Shown: positions 43,129 through 50,490 of the stretch, one piece after another
How the letters are laid out: each line of letters opens with the position of its first letter
How positions within the stretch are numbered: position 1 is the stretch's first letter
Assembly (NCBI GenBank): GCA_963799105.1
Contig: CAWCVR010000015.1
Location: 62,001-126,000 of the forward strand
Direction: 5' to 3'
Length of the DNA stretch: 64,000 bases
Origin: CAWCVR01 sp963799105
GTDB taxonomy: Bacteria; Acidobacteriota; Terriglobia; Bryobacterales; Bryobacteraceae
The notes under the pieces: generated by a model
Databases searched by the model: none
The model's input: only the letters and a program-made list of their open reading frames with translations
What the model was told of the DNA's origin: nothing
Program-made: the position numbers and the translations under genes

Positions 43129-43322
43129 AACGGGTCTCCGATCTCTATCGCTTCCTCGATCATGTCCGGCGGCAGGCTTCCGTCCGCCGCGCCCAGCGCC
43201 CCGAGCGGCATGCGGTTCCCCGCCGGCCGCCGCGCGGGCGCGCCGCCCCCCGACCGAGCCGCACCGGTGCGCGAGCCGGCCGGCACGCCGGTCGCGTCGG
43301 TCAACCGGAACAAGGTCAACAT
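43122..43322 (-). CDS. Tandem 66-residue ORF, copy D (tadA-proximal)
   Basis: 66 residues, the most diverged N-terminus (MLTLFRLTDATGVPAGSRTG) with Leu6Arg and Ala9Asp relative to copy C, while the C-terminal half is identical to copies B and C. Its ATG at 43322 overlaps the tadA stop as ATGTTGA. Being first after tadA, it would receive all ribosomes finishing TadA. Confidence 0.55.
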   Translation of the reverse strand: MLTLFRLTDATGVPAGSRTGAARSGGGAPARRPAGNRMPLGALGAADGSLPPDMIEEAIEIGDPLC

Positions 43323-44686
43323 AACGGGTCTCCGATCTCCACCACCTCGTCGAACATGTCCAGCGGCAGCCGTATGCCGGCCGTCACCAGCTTCTCGTTG
43401 AACTTGGGCAGAATCCCGGTGGCGCAGAACCGGCCCAGCACCTTCCCCGAGGGCGCCAGGCCCCGCTTCTCGAACACGAAAATGTCCTGCAGCGTGACGA
43501 TGTCCGTCTCCATCCCCGTCACCTCCGTAATGTTGGTCACCCGCCGCGACCCGTCGCTCATCCGCGAGCATTGCACCAGCACGTGCACCGCCGACGCCAC
43601 CTGCTGCCGGATGGCCGTCAAGTGCATGTTGGCGTTGGCGAGGGTGACCATCACTTCCAGCCGCGAGATGGCGTCGCGCGGCGTGTTGGCGTGCACCGTG
43701 GTCAACGACCCGTCGTGGCCCGTGTTCATGGCCTGCAGCATGTCCAGAGCCTCCTCGCCGCGCACTTCGCCCACGATGATCCGGTCGGGCCGCATGCGCA
43801 GGCTGTTGATCAGCAACTGGCGCTGGCGCACCGCGCCCTGGCCCTCCAGGTTGGGCGGCCGCGTCTCCAGGCGCGCCAGGTGCGGCTGCTTAAGCTGCAA
43901 TTCGGCGGCGTCCTCAATGGTCACGATGCGCTCCTTGGGAGAGATGAATACCGAGAGCGCGTTCAGCAGCGTCGTCTTGCCCGCGCCCGTGCCGCCCGAA
44001 ACCACCAGGTTCAGCTTGGCTTTCACCGCCGCTTCCAGCAGTTGCATCATGCCGCGCGTCAGCGAGCCCCGCTCCACCAGGTCGTTGGGCATCAGACGGT
44101 CCGTCCCGAAGCGCCGTATGGAAAGCAGCGGACCGTCTACCGCCAGCGGCGGAATGATGGCGTTGACGCGCGACCCGTCGCTCAAGCGCGCATCCACCAT
44201 GGGGTTGGATTCGTCCACCCGGCGCCCTACCTGCGAGACGATCTTGTCGATGATGCGCAGCAGGTGGCCGTCGTCGTGAAAGCGTACGTTGGTCAGCTCC
44301 AGAATCCCCTTGCGCTCCACGTACACCTGCCGGTGGCCGTTCACCAGGATGTCGCTGATCGTCGGATCGGCCAGCAGCGGCTCGATCGGACCCAGGCCGA
44401 AAACCTCGTGCAGCACTTCGTCGCTGATCTGCTGTTTCTCGCTGGCGGCCAGCAGGGTGGGCTCTTCCTGCACCATGGCCAGCACGGCGGCGCGCACCTC
44501 CGCGCGGATGCGGTCGTCGTCGATGCCCGCCAGAACGTCCAGGTTGATGCGCTCCAGCAGCTTGCGGTGCAGCGTGAATTTCAGCTCCTGGTACTCCAGT
44601 TTGAAGGCGCTGGGGTTGGCTGCGTTGCGCAGCAGGCGCTGTTCCCAATCGGTTTCCGCTGGCGCGGACCTCCCGGCGGCGGTCAT
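43316..44686 (-). CDS. tadA: Tad secretion ATPase TadA/CpaF
   Basis: 456 residues from ATG 44686, which overlaps the cpaB stop (ATGA). The CpaF family N-terminal domain (about 30-215) carries LLADPTISDILVNGHRQVYV. Walker A is GGTGAGKTT (231-239), the Asp-box region is VTIEDAAELQL, Walker B is IIVGEVRGEEALDML, and a His-box is HDGSLTTVHANT. It powers Flp pilus assembly as a hexamer at the inner membrane. The C-terminus (LPLDMFDEVVEIGDPLC) is the segment copied at the end of the tandem ORFs. Confidence 0.95.
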   Translation of the reverse strand: MTAAGRSAPAETDWEQRLLRNAANPSAFKLEYQELKFTLHRKLLERINLDVLAGIDDDRIRAEVRAAVLAMVQEEPTLLAASEKQQISDEVLHEVFGLGPIEPLLADPTISDILVNGHRQVYVERKGILELTNVRFHDDGHLLRIIDKIVSQVGRRVDESNPMVDARLSDGSRVNAIIPPLAVDGPLLSIRRFGTDRLMPNDLVERGSLTRGMMQLLEAAVKAKLNLVVSGGTGAGKTTLLNALSVFISPKERIVTIEDAAELQLKQPHLARLETRPPNLEGQGAVRQRQLLINSLRMRPDRIIVGEVRGEEALDMLQAMNTGHDGSLTTVHANTPRDAISRLEVMVTLANANMHLTAIRQQVASAVHVLVQCSRMSDGSRRVTNITEVTGMETDIVTLQDIFVFEKRGLAPSGKVLGRFCATGILPKFNEKLVTAGIRLPLDMFDEVVEIGDPLC

Positions 44687-45594
44687 TTGGAATCGCTCCC
44701 CCGGGACAGGATCTCGATCGTCTTCACCTTTCCCTGGATGACTTCCATCTCGTCTCCGGCCGGCCTCGGCGCCACCGTCACCCGCGGCGGAGGCCGCACC
44801 GCGGGCTGCGAAACCGCCACCACCCCGGCGCGCGGCCTCGCTGGCTGAGGCGCCGTCTCCGCAATCGTCTCCACCGGCGGCAGCCCGCCATACAGATCGC
44901 GCAGCCGGCTGCCGGTGGTGGCCACCGCTTTCTCGTCGGCGGAATTGCGCAGCACCAGTTGCACGTGCCCGTCGCTGTTGGCCAGCGTCAGCGCTTCGGC
45001 GTCGTGCGGGCTCACCAGCAGCGTGACCACCGGCACCTGGATCGACTGGCTCTTGCCGTCGGTCTGGATGGTCTGCCCCGCCGAGAGCACGCCGACGTTC
45101 TGCAACACCGTGCGCGTCACCGTTTCGGCCTGCATCGCCCCATGTCCCGTCACCAGAACGTCCACCCGCATGCCCGGCAGGATGAACCCGGCCACCCCCA
45201 CCACGTCGTTCACGCGCACCGACAGGGCGCGCATCCCCGCCGGAATCAGCGGGGCCAGCCCGATGCCGCTGCCCTTGGCGGCCAGGCGCGCTTCCACCAC
45301 CGGCTCGTCCGGCTGGATGGGGCTGATCACCGGCCGGTCGACGACATCCTCCAGGCGCGCAAACGCCCCCGCCGGGAAGAGATTCTCCGGCACCTCGCGC
45401 AGGCGGACCGAATCGCGCGCGATGGAGGCGCCCACGGGCAGGGGTTTGGAAGCCACCACCTCCAGCCGTTGCGGCCCCGCGCTTCGCCGCTGGCCCGCGC
45501 CCGCGGCCAGGCGGTAGAACAGCGCCGAAACCATCAGGGCCCACAACAGGCTGGCCGAAAGCACAATCGAAAACCGCCGATCGAGACGCATCAT
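44683..45594 (-). CDS. cpaB: Flp pilus assembly protein CpaB/RcpC
   Basis: 303 residues: an N-terminal membrane anchor (about 8-30), an SAF domain (about 45-110; KPLPVGASIARDSVRL, PVISPIQPDEPVVEARL) and the RcpC/CpaB domain (about 120-230; VRVNDVVGVAGFILPGMRVD, QNVGVLSAG, VTLLVSPHDAEALTLA). A proline-rich tail follows. CpaB is a periplasmic component between the secretin and the inner platform. It heads the minus-strand tad group; no secretin (CpaC/RcpA) or prepilin peptidase gene is in the window. Confidence 0.93.
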   Translation of the reverse strand: MMRLDRRFSIVLSASLLWALMVSALFYRLAAGAGQRRSAGPQRLEVVASKPLPVGASIARDSVRLREVPENLFPAGAFARLEDVVDRPVISPIQPDEPVVEARLAAKGSGIGLAPLIPAGMRALSVRVNDVVGVAGFILPGMRVDVLVTGHGAMQAETVTRTVLQNVGVLSAGQTIQTDGKSQSIQVPVVTLLVSPHDAEALTLANSDGHVQLVLRNSADEKAVATTGSRLRDLYGGLPPVETIAETAPQPARPRAGVVAVSQPAVRPPPRVTVAPRPAGDEMEVIQGKVKTIEILSRGSDSK

Positions 45595-45668
45595 GAATCT
45601 CCCCTAACCCCACCGGCCCAGGGGCCCAGTGCCGAATACTCTTCCCGCTGCCGGGTATCCGCGCAGAT

Positions 45669-45793
45669 TGTGGGGCGGACGCCCTCGTCCGCAGCCGGCC
45701 CCCTGGCCGGCTTCCCGCCAGTGGCAGGCACTCGATTCCGCGGGCTGGTAGCGGGACGAGAGCGTCCCGTGCGGATCGGGGGGGCCGCCCCAC
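45669..45793. repeat. Intergenic element with inverted ends and two hairpins
   Basis: GTGGGGCGG (45669-45677) and CCGCCCCAC (45785-45793) are exact inverted ends. Inside are two stem-loops, GCGGACGCCCTCGTCCGC (45674-45691) and GGGACGAGAGCGTCCC (45753-45768). The left one is related to the hairpin at 26009-26028 with compensating stem changes. Lies in the 233-base gap between the GT-C-like gene and cpaB. Confidence 0.65.
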
Positions 45794-45827
45794 GTCGCAC
45801 TTCCCGCGCCGGCCACCGTTCTCCCGG

Positions 45828-47324
45828 TCATGGCTCGCGCCCCTGCCGCGCGTAGAGCGCCGCCACCGAATCCCGGTACAGCAGTCGCCACCCGGGCTCC
45901 CGGTCGAGGACCGTGCTCAGCGCCCAATCCCGCGGCAGCAGCGCCAGGGAGAAGCCGTACCGCCCGAGCAGTTCCCGCCAGCCGTCTTCGGCCGCCATCA
46001 GCGTGCGGTACTCGCCGCCCAGCGAGGCGCCATAGAAGTCGCTGCGTCCGTCGAAGAAAACCCTCTCGCGCGGATACAGGCGGAAGATCAGGTAGTCGGC
46101 CCATTGATCCAACGTCAAGACGCGAGGCATCTCCGCGGGCGGCGCCAGCCACCGCGCGTTGCGATCCACCGCCAGCACCGGGAAACGCGTGTCCGGGAAG
46201 CCGGCCCCCGTGCCCGCCGTGAAGAACGCCAGCGCGGCCGCCGCCGCCGGCAGCCACGCGCTGAAGCGCCAGCGCCGGCCCAGGTCCTGCGACAACTCCC
46301 ACAGGATGCGGCCGGGCGATTGCGGGCGCGCGCCTTCGGAATTCCGGCGCCACCAGGCGGCGCACGCCGCGGCCGCCACCGGCGCCGCCACCATGGCGAA
46401 GAAGGGAACGTGCCGCGCCGAGCGCAGCGCCGCGAAGCCCCAGACCAGCACCAGGGCGGCTTCGAAGCGCCCCGCCCGCCAGGCCACCGCCACCGCGCCC
46501 AGCAGCAGCAGGGCAAACACCACGGTGCCTTCCGTGCGGATGCTCGGCGATTGAAACTCCTCGACGTGATCCAGGATCCAGGAGGAGTTCAGGTAGCGAA
46601 AGATGTGTTCGTGCAGTCGCCAGCCGTAGGGGTTGAGCAGCGTGGCCGCCCCCGCGGCCGCTGCCAGCATTGCGTACCGCACCCGCCCGCCCGCGGGCCG
46701 GCACGCGGCTGCCAGCCCAAGCGTGGCCGGCAGCATCGCGAACCCCGCGTGCAGGTTGGCCCACAGGGCCGCCAGCGGAACCAGCGTCCACACCCGCCAC
46801 CCCGGATGGCGGCCGTCTTCCTCGACGATGCCGAGCGCCACCGCATACAGCAGGATCGAAAAGACGTGCGGCCGCGCCAGGTAGTGGATGCTGGAGGCGC
46901 TGGCCGCCGCCAGGGCGCCGGCCAGCGCAATCCACAATCCCGCGCCCCGGCGGAGCATGCGGGCGAACACCACCGCCGCCGCCAGTGCCAGCGCCAACCC
47001 CGCCATCGCCGCCACGGCTCCCAGTCCGCGCCAACGGTAACCGAGCGCGAACAGCGCGTCCGACCCCCACTCCCAGGCGAACCACGGCTGCCCGGGTCGG
47101 CTGAAGGAGAACGGATCCGCCACCGGGACGCGGCCTGTCCGGAGCGCCAGTTCCCCGGCGCGGATGTGCCAGCCAGTGTCGCCGTCCAGGAGCAGCGATT
47201 GCAAACCCGGCGGCCGCGCGAAAACCGCCAGGAACAGGGCTACGAAGAAGACGTCCGCCAGCGATGGCGTCAGCCACCTGCGGACGAAGCCCGGCGGCGC
47301 GGCGGATGGTCTGGTGGGAGCCAT
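45828..47324 (-). CDS. Polytopic GT-C-like membrane protein
   Basis: 498 residues with about ten helices. An acidic motif soon after the first helix (LLDGDTGWHIRAGELAL, about 41-57; PFSFSRPGQPWFAWEWGSDA) resembles the first periplasmic loop of GT-C glycosyltransferases, where an Asp is catalytic. The C-terminal ~120 residues are soluble and periplasmic (LTLDQWADYLIFRLYPRERV, FFDGRSDFYG). Proteins of this type are common in Acidobacteriota as uncharacterised membrane proteins. Its placement inside the tad locus raises the possibility of pilin glycosylation, which is inference only. Divergent from tadZ. Confidence 0.65.
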   Translation of the reverse strand: MAPTRPSAAPPGFVRRWLTPSLADVFFVALFLAVFARPPGLQSLLLDGDTGWHIRAGELALRTGRVPVADPFSFSRPGQPWFAWEWGSDALFALGYRWRGLGAVAAMAGLALALAAAVVFARMLRRGAGLWIALAGALAAASASSIHYLARPHVFSILLYAVALGIVEEDGRHPGWRVWTLVPLAALWANLHAGFAMLPATLGLAAACRPAGGRVRYAMLAAAAGAATLLNPYGWRLHEHIFRYLNSSWILDHVEEFQSPSIRTEGTVVFALLLLGAVAVAWRAGRFEAALVLVWGFAALRSARHVPFFAMVAAPVAAAACAAWWRRNSEGARPQSPGRILWELSQDLGRRWRFSAWLPAAAAALAFFTAGTGAGFPDTRFPVLAVDRNARWLAPPAEMPRVLTLDQWADYLIFRLYPRERVFFDGRSDFYGASLGGEYRTLMAAEDGWRELLGRYGFSLALLPRDWALSTVLDREPGWRLLYRDSVAALYARQGREP

Positions 47325-47450
47325 GGGTTCTCGTAGTTCTCATCGGCCTTCCGAGCCGGCGCTTGAACCGGCGCCCCTGGCGCCTTGGCGATTCGCCTCC
47401 CGGGCGGTTCATCTTTTGGGGGGTTCCGCCGATGTGACCAATGGAGGGAT

Positions 47451-48641
47451 ATGCCCGCACCGCCGAACCGCGCCGCCACCACCGCCTGGACGCCGCTGGT
47501 GGTGTGCCCCCATCCGGCTATGGCGCAGCGCATTCTGGCGGTATTGCGGGAACTGGCGCTGCTCCCGGCGGCGACGCTCGGCGAGTACCCCCGCATGGGC
47601 TCCGTCGCCCTGATCGCCCAACAACACGCCTGCGACATCTGCTTCCTGGACGTCGCCAGCAATCCCGAGCATGCCCAAGTGTTGATCTCCGAACTGGCGC
47701 CCGCCGTGCCGGTGGTGGCGCTGCACACCCGCACCGATGCCGATCTCATCCTGCGCTGTCTGCGCGGCGGGGCCTGCGAGTTCCTCACCGACCCGGACGC
47801 CGGCGTCTTGCGGAACCTGTTCGCCCGGCTGGGGCGCGTGCGGGCGCTGGCGCCGGAACCCGCCGGCGGAACGGTGTACACGGTGATTCCCGGGAAGGCC
47901 GGCTCGGGGGCCAGCACGGTGGCTGTCCACCTGGCCATCTATCTCGGGGCGATCGGCGCCACGGTCCTGCTGGTGGATGGCGACTCGCTGTCGGGCAGCG
48001 TGGCGTTCCTGCTCAAGCTGAAGGCCGAGTACCACCTGGGCGACGTGTTGCGCGACTGGAAGCGCATGGACCAGGACCTGTGGGCGCGGCTGACGATTCG
48101 CGCCTGCGGCATCGACGTGCTGGCGGCGCCCGCCAATCCGGCCGTCCGGATCGAGGTGACTCCGCAGGCGGCGGGCGAACTCTGCGCCTTCTGGCGGGAG
48201 CGCTACCAGGTGGTGGTGCTCGACCTGGCGGACGCGCGGGCAGCCGCCGAGACGGGGTTTCTGGGACTCTCGGATTGTATCCTGCTGGTGAGCGGCAACG
48301 AACTGGGGTCGCTGTCGGCCACCCGCCGGGCCATGGAGTACCTGGACCAGTCGATGGCCGGCCGCTCGCGCCTGCGGCTGATCCTCAACCGCTGCTCGCC
48401 CTCCCGCGGCTTGAAGCCGGAAGACGTCCGGAGCGCTCTCGAAATCGAGCCTTATGCCCTCCTGGACGACGATTGGGCCACCCTGCAGACGGCTCTGCTG
48501 GAGGGCCGGCCGGCGCCCTTGTCCGCGCGGTTTTCGAGCGGCGTCGAAGCCCTCTGCCGGCAGCTTCGCCACCAGGGGGCTTCCGGCGGAAACGGGAAGA
48601 GGAACGGCTCCTGGCTCTCCCTCCTGCGCCATCGGAAATAG
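47451..48641 (+). CDS. tadZ: TadZ/CpaE-like localisation ATPase
   Basis: 396 residues. An N-terminal receiver-like domain without obvious phosphoacceptor (about 14-130; CDICFLDVAS, PVVALHTRTDADLILRCLRG) precedes a MinD/ParA-like domain. The P-loop reads GKAGSGAST (148-156): the signature lysine is kept but the second lysine of KGGxGKT is alanine, so ATP binding is probably altered, as in other atypical TadZ proteins. VVVLDLADARAAAE and ILLVSGNELGSL follow the usual order. TadZ places the pilus machine at the cell pole. GGAGGG lies just before the ATG. Starts the plus-strand tadZ-flp-flp group. Confidence 0.88.
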   Translation: MPAPPNRAATTAWTPLVVCPHPAMAQRILAVLRELALLPAATLGEYPRMGSVALIAQQHACDICFLDVASNPEHAQVLISELAPAVPVVALHTRTDADLILRCLRGGACEFLTDPDAGVLRNLFARLGRVRALAPEPAGGTVYTVIPGKAGSGASTVAVHLAIYLGAIGATVLLVDGDSLSGSVAFLLKLKAEYHLGDVLRDWKRMDQDLWARLTIRACGIDVLAAPANPAVRIEVTPQAAGELCAFWRERYQVVVLDLADARAAAETGFLGLSDCILLVSGNELGSLSATRRAMEYLDQSMAGRSRLRLILNRCSPSRGLKPEDVRSALEIEPYALLDDDWATLQTALLEGRPAPLSARFSSGVEALCRQLRHQGASGGNGKRNGSWLSLLRHRK

Positions 48642-48734
48642 GGCCGGCTCGGTCAAATAAGGGCCGGAACTAGGCGGTACAGCCAATATCGGAAAAACCG
48701 GTCCGATAGTACTTTTGAACAAAGGAAAATCGTC

Positions 48735-48911
48735 ATGAGAACCTTTTGGGCGCACTTCTGGTGCGACACACAGGGGCAGGACCTGGTGGAGTACGCGCTG
48801 GCAGCCGGTATGGTTGCCGTCGCCGCCGTGGCCGCTATGCCTGCGTTGAGCGCCGTGGTCAGCAACGTGTTTTCGAAGATCGGCTCGATGATCGCCGCAA
48901 ACGTGACGTAA
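48735..48911 (+). CDS. Flp-type pilin
   Basis: 58 residues. A short basic leader, then GQDLVEYALAAGMVAVAAV: the Flp prepilin peptidase site lies after Gly in TQGQD, with Glu at position +5 of the mature pilin, followed by the hydrophobic helix. Mature pilin is about 44 residues. AAAGGA precedes the ATG. Paralogous to the next gene and 30 bases upstream of it. Confidence 0.95.
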   Translation: MRTFWAHFWCDTQGQDLVEYALAAGMVAVAAVAAMPALSAVVSNVFSKIGSMIAANVT

Positions 48912-48941
48912 GAGCCGGGAAAAGGGAAAGGAGCGAATATC

Positions 48942-49145
48942 ATGAAACGAATCAAGGACCAACTACTGAGGCTGCGAATCTGGCAAGATACCAGCGGGCA
49001 GGATCTGGTGGAGTACGCGCTGGCCGCCGGATTGGTGGCGGTTGCCGCGGTGGCCTGCATGCCGGGCCTCAGCGGCACCGTCAACAACGTCTTCACCAAG
49101 ATCGGGGCGATCATCAACGCCAGCGTCAACACCACCGGCAGCTAA
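48942..49145 (+). CDS. Flp-type pilin
   Basis: 67 residues with a longer basic leader (MKRIKDQLLRLRIWQDTS) before GQDLVEYALAAGLVAVAAVA and a tail ending VNTTGS. AAGGAG lies 8 bases upstream. The two pilins share the helix but differ in tails, so they may be major and minor subunits. A cysteine in the helix (VACMPG) is unusual among Flp pilins. Confidence 0.95.
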   Translation: MKRIKDQLLRLRIWQDTSGQDLVEYALAAGLVAVAAVACMPGLSGTVNNVFTKIGAIINASVNTTGS

Positions 49146-49148
49146 CGG

Positions 49149-49164
49149 CTCGTTCCGGAACGAG
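49149..49164 (+). terminator. Palindrome after the pilin genes
   Basis: CTCGTTCCGGAACGAG is a perfect 16-base palindrome four bases after the second pilin stop. No T-run follows, so it is more likely an mRNA-stabilising 3' structure than an intrinsic terminator. Confidence 0.4.
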
Positions 49165-49203
49165 TGTGCCGGCCGGCGATCGGGAAGTCCGGAAAGGCAT
49201 ACT

Positions 49204-49281
49204 GGGCCGCCGATGAACGCCGGGGAACGCGGCTAAGCCGGTTCTTTTCGATCCGCGTTCCTCGGCGTTTGTCGGCGGCCA
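49204..49281. repeat. Large inverted repeat, 29-bp arms
   Basis: Arms 49204-49232 and 49253-49281 pair at 25 of 29 positions around a 20-base loop rich in T (GGTTCTTTTCG). The arms contain GATGAACGCCG and CGGCGTTTGTCGG, resembling the dispersed intergenic palindromes built on GATGAACGC/GCGTTCATC words seen in many bacteria. Confidence 0.75.
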
Positions 49282-49513
49282 ATCGTCTTCTTACCTGCCA
49301 GCGACGCCGCCCGCTTTGGGGCGGCTCTTTCAAACTTCCGCAGGAGCGGTTGGCAGGCGATGGAGCCGGCTGTTTCCCGGCAGGCCCTAAGCCCGTGGCA
49401 AGCTCCGCGCACCGGCCCACGCGGCGCTTGCCAAGGGCCCTCCGCCGCCGGCACATTTCTTCGTGCCGCGGCCTTTGAGGCAGATTCGCGCGGTCCGGCG
49501 ATCTGCCTCTTTT
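49282..49513 (+). ncRNA. Candidate structured RNA between flp and tadE genes
   Basis: On the plus strand this 232-base stretch folds into a row of helices: CCTGCCA (49294) with TGGCAGG (49351) enclosing GCCGCCC/GGGCGGC (49306/49319); GCCGG/CCGGC (49365/49377); GGCCCT (49383) with AGGGCC (49434) enclosing TGGCAAGC/GCTTGCCA (49396/49426); CGGCAC/GTGCCG (49449/49463); and a final hairpin followed by TTTT. Nested pairing in order and the terminator-like end suggest a discrete RNA or a structured 3' UTR of the pilin transcript. No known RNA family was recognised, and high G+C makes chance helices more likely. Confidence 0.4.
49477..49513 (+). terminator. Intrinsic terminator-like hairpin
   Basis: GAGGCAGAT (49477-49485) and ATCTGCCTC (49501-49509) form a perfect 9-bp stem around a 15-base G+C-rich loop, followed at once by TTTTGT. 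Orientation fits termination of plus-strand transcripts from the tadZ-flp side before the convergent tadE genes. Confidence 0.65.
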
Positions 49514-49578
49514 GTCTCCCGTCCACTCCTCCGGGGCTGCCTGACGCCTTCACCTCCGGGTCCGCCCGCCTTACCCTC

Positions 49579-50013
49579 CTACTGCACCACGAGCTGGCGA
49601 GCCGTGCCCGTCAGCGTCAGCGGGCCTCCGGCGAGCGGGAGAAACACCGGCGTGATGGCGTATGACACAGCCACCTGCACCGTGCTTCCTGGACTGTTAT
49701 TGGGCGTCCAGGTGACGGTCACAGTCAGAGCGTTGGTATTGAGTGGCGTGGCGTATTGCCGGGCTATGGTCTGGATGTCCGCGGCCGTCGCCGCGTGGCC
49801 GCTGGCGCTGCCCCGCACCGAGGCATATCGCGCCGCCCGCTGCGCCGCGAACGATACGGAATTGGAGATCAGCCCGGTGAAGCCCACTTCCATCATCCCT
49901 CCCATCAGCACGACGAACGACAGCAACACCATGGTGGACTCGATCAGTGTGCTCCCCCGCCGCGCGGCCCGTTTCGCCGCCGGCCGGCGGTGTCCTATCG
50001 TGGATATCCTCAT
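49579..50013 (-). CDS. TadE-like pseudopilin
   Basis: 144 residues. A basic N-terminus precedes RRGSTLIESTMVLLSFVVLM (about 18-37), the TadE cleavage and helix pattern with Glu at the +5-like position. The rest is beta-rich. GAGGGG upstream of the ATG. Together with the next two genes it forms the tadE-tadE-tadG group on the minus strand, encoding minor pseudopilins of the Flp machine. Confidence 0.85.
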   Translation of the reverse strand: MRISTIGHRRPAAKRAARRGSTLIESTMVLLSFVVLMGGMMEVGFTGLISNSVSFAAQRAARYASVRGSASGHAATAADIQTIARQYATPLNTNALTVTVTWTPNNSPGSTVQVAVSYAITPVFLPLAGGPLTLTGTARQLVVQ

Positions 50014-50026
50014 CGCAGAGCCCCCC

Positions 50027-50488
50027 TCATTGCACCCGCATGCTGACCTGAGCGGCGGCGGCGCCCGTAAACCCCAACCCGGAATAGCTGAAAATCGCCG
50101 ACGTCGTCGCCTGCGCGTTCACCTGCACGTAGATCAGCATGTTGCCCGCGCAGCTTCCGGAGCAGCTCACCGCGCCGCCCCCGGGACATTGGCACGACCG
50201 CACGGAGGAGACCGTCATGCCGCCGATATCCGGCGCCGAATCGATGGCCGCCGCCTGAATGCCGGTGGTGTTAGTCGAATTCGCGGCGCTGGTGCTCGCG
50301 TACGCCGCTCCCGCCCGCGCGGCCGCGGATACCTCGGTCGCGGTGCGCAGCGATCGGCCGTAATCCAGCGCCACGGCCAGCAGCAGGAGCAGCAGCGGCA
50401 TGGCGAGAGCGTACTCTACCAGCGCAATTCCCCTCCGCCGGGAGCGCCGGGCCGCCTGGAAAACCGCATGTGGAGCGGGGCGGGGCAT
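50027..50488 (-). CDS. TadE-like pseudopilin
   Basis: 153 residues. RRRGIALVEYALAMPLLLLL (about 18-37) gives the pseudopilin motif with Glu and a long hydrophobic helix. Two cysteine pairs (SCQCPGG, SCSGSCAG, about 95-115) suggest disulfides in the exported domain. It starts two bases after the TadG-like stop and precedes the other tadE by 13 bases. Confidence 0.88.
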   Translation of the reverse strand: MPRPAPHAVFQAARRSRRRGIALVEYALAMPLLLLLLAVALDYGRSLRTATEVSAAARAGAAYASTSAANSTNTTGIQAAAIDSAPDIGGMTVSSVRSCQCPGGGAVSCSGSCAGNMLIYVQVNAQATTSAIFSYSGLGFTGAAAAQVSMRVQ

Positions 50489-50490
50489 GG

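Larger units (their letters stand above)
42541..43316 (-). repeat. Four exact-period 194-bp tandem repeats between tadA and tadB
   Basis: Four head-to-tail units, each exactly 194 bp (776 bp total), starting at ORF positions 42740, 42934, 43128 and 43322. Because 194 is not a multiple of three, each unit shifts the frame, and each 66-residue ORF (201 bp) overlaps its neighbours by seven bases. The ends of the unit are copies of the tadB 5' end (about 36 bp) and of the last codons of tadA; the central part is not obviously from either gene. Units B and C differ by about three bases. Confidence 0.95.

Noticed and set aside
42541..43316. Possible CRISPR-like array
   Set aside because: Units are contiguous 194-bp repeats without spacers and encode ORFs; no cas genes are near.
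45591..45800. 69-codon ORF in the cpaB upstream gap
   Set aside because: It coincides with the inverted-repeat element and has no ribosome binding site.
46104..47336. 410-codon open frame on the plus strand
   Set aside because: Antisense to the GT-C-like membrane protein; composition is typical of a shadow.
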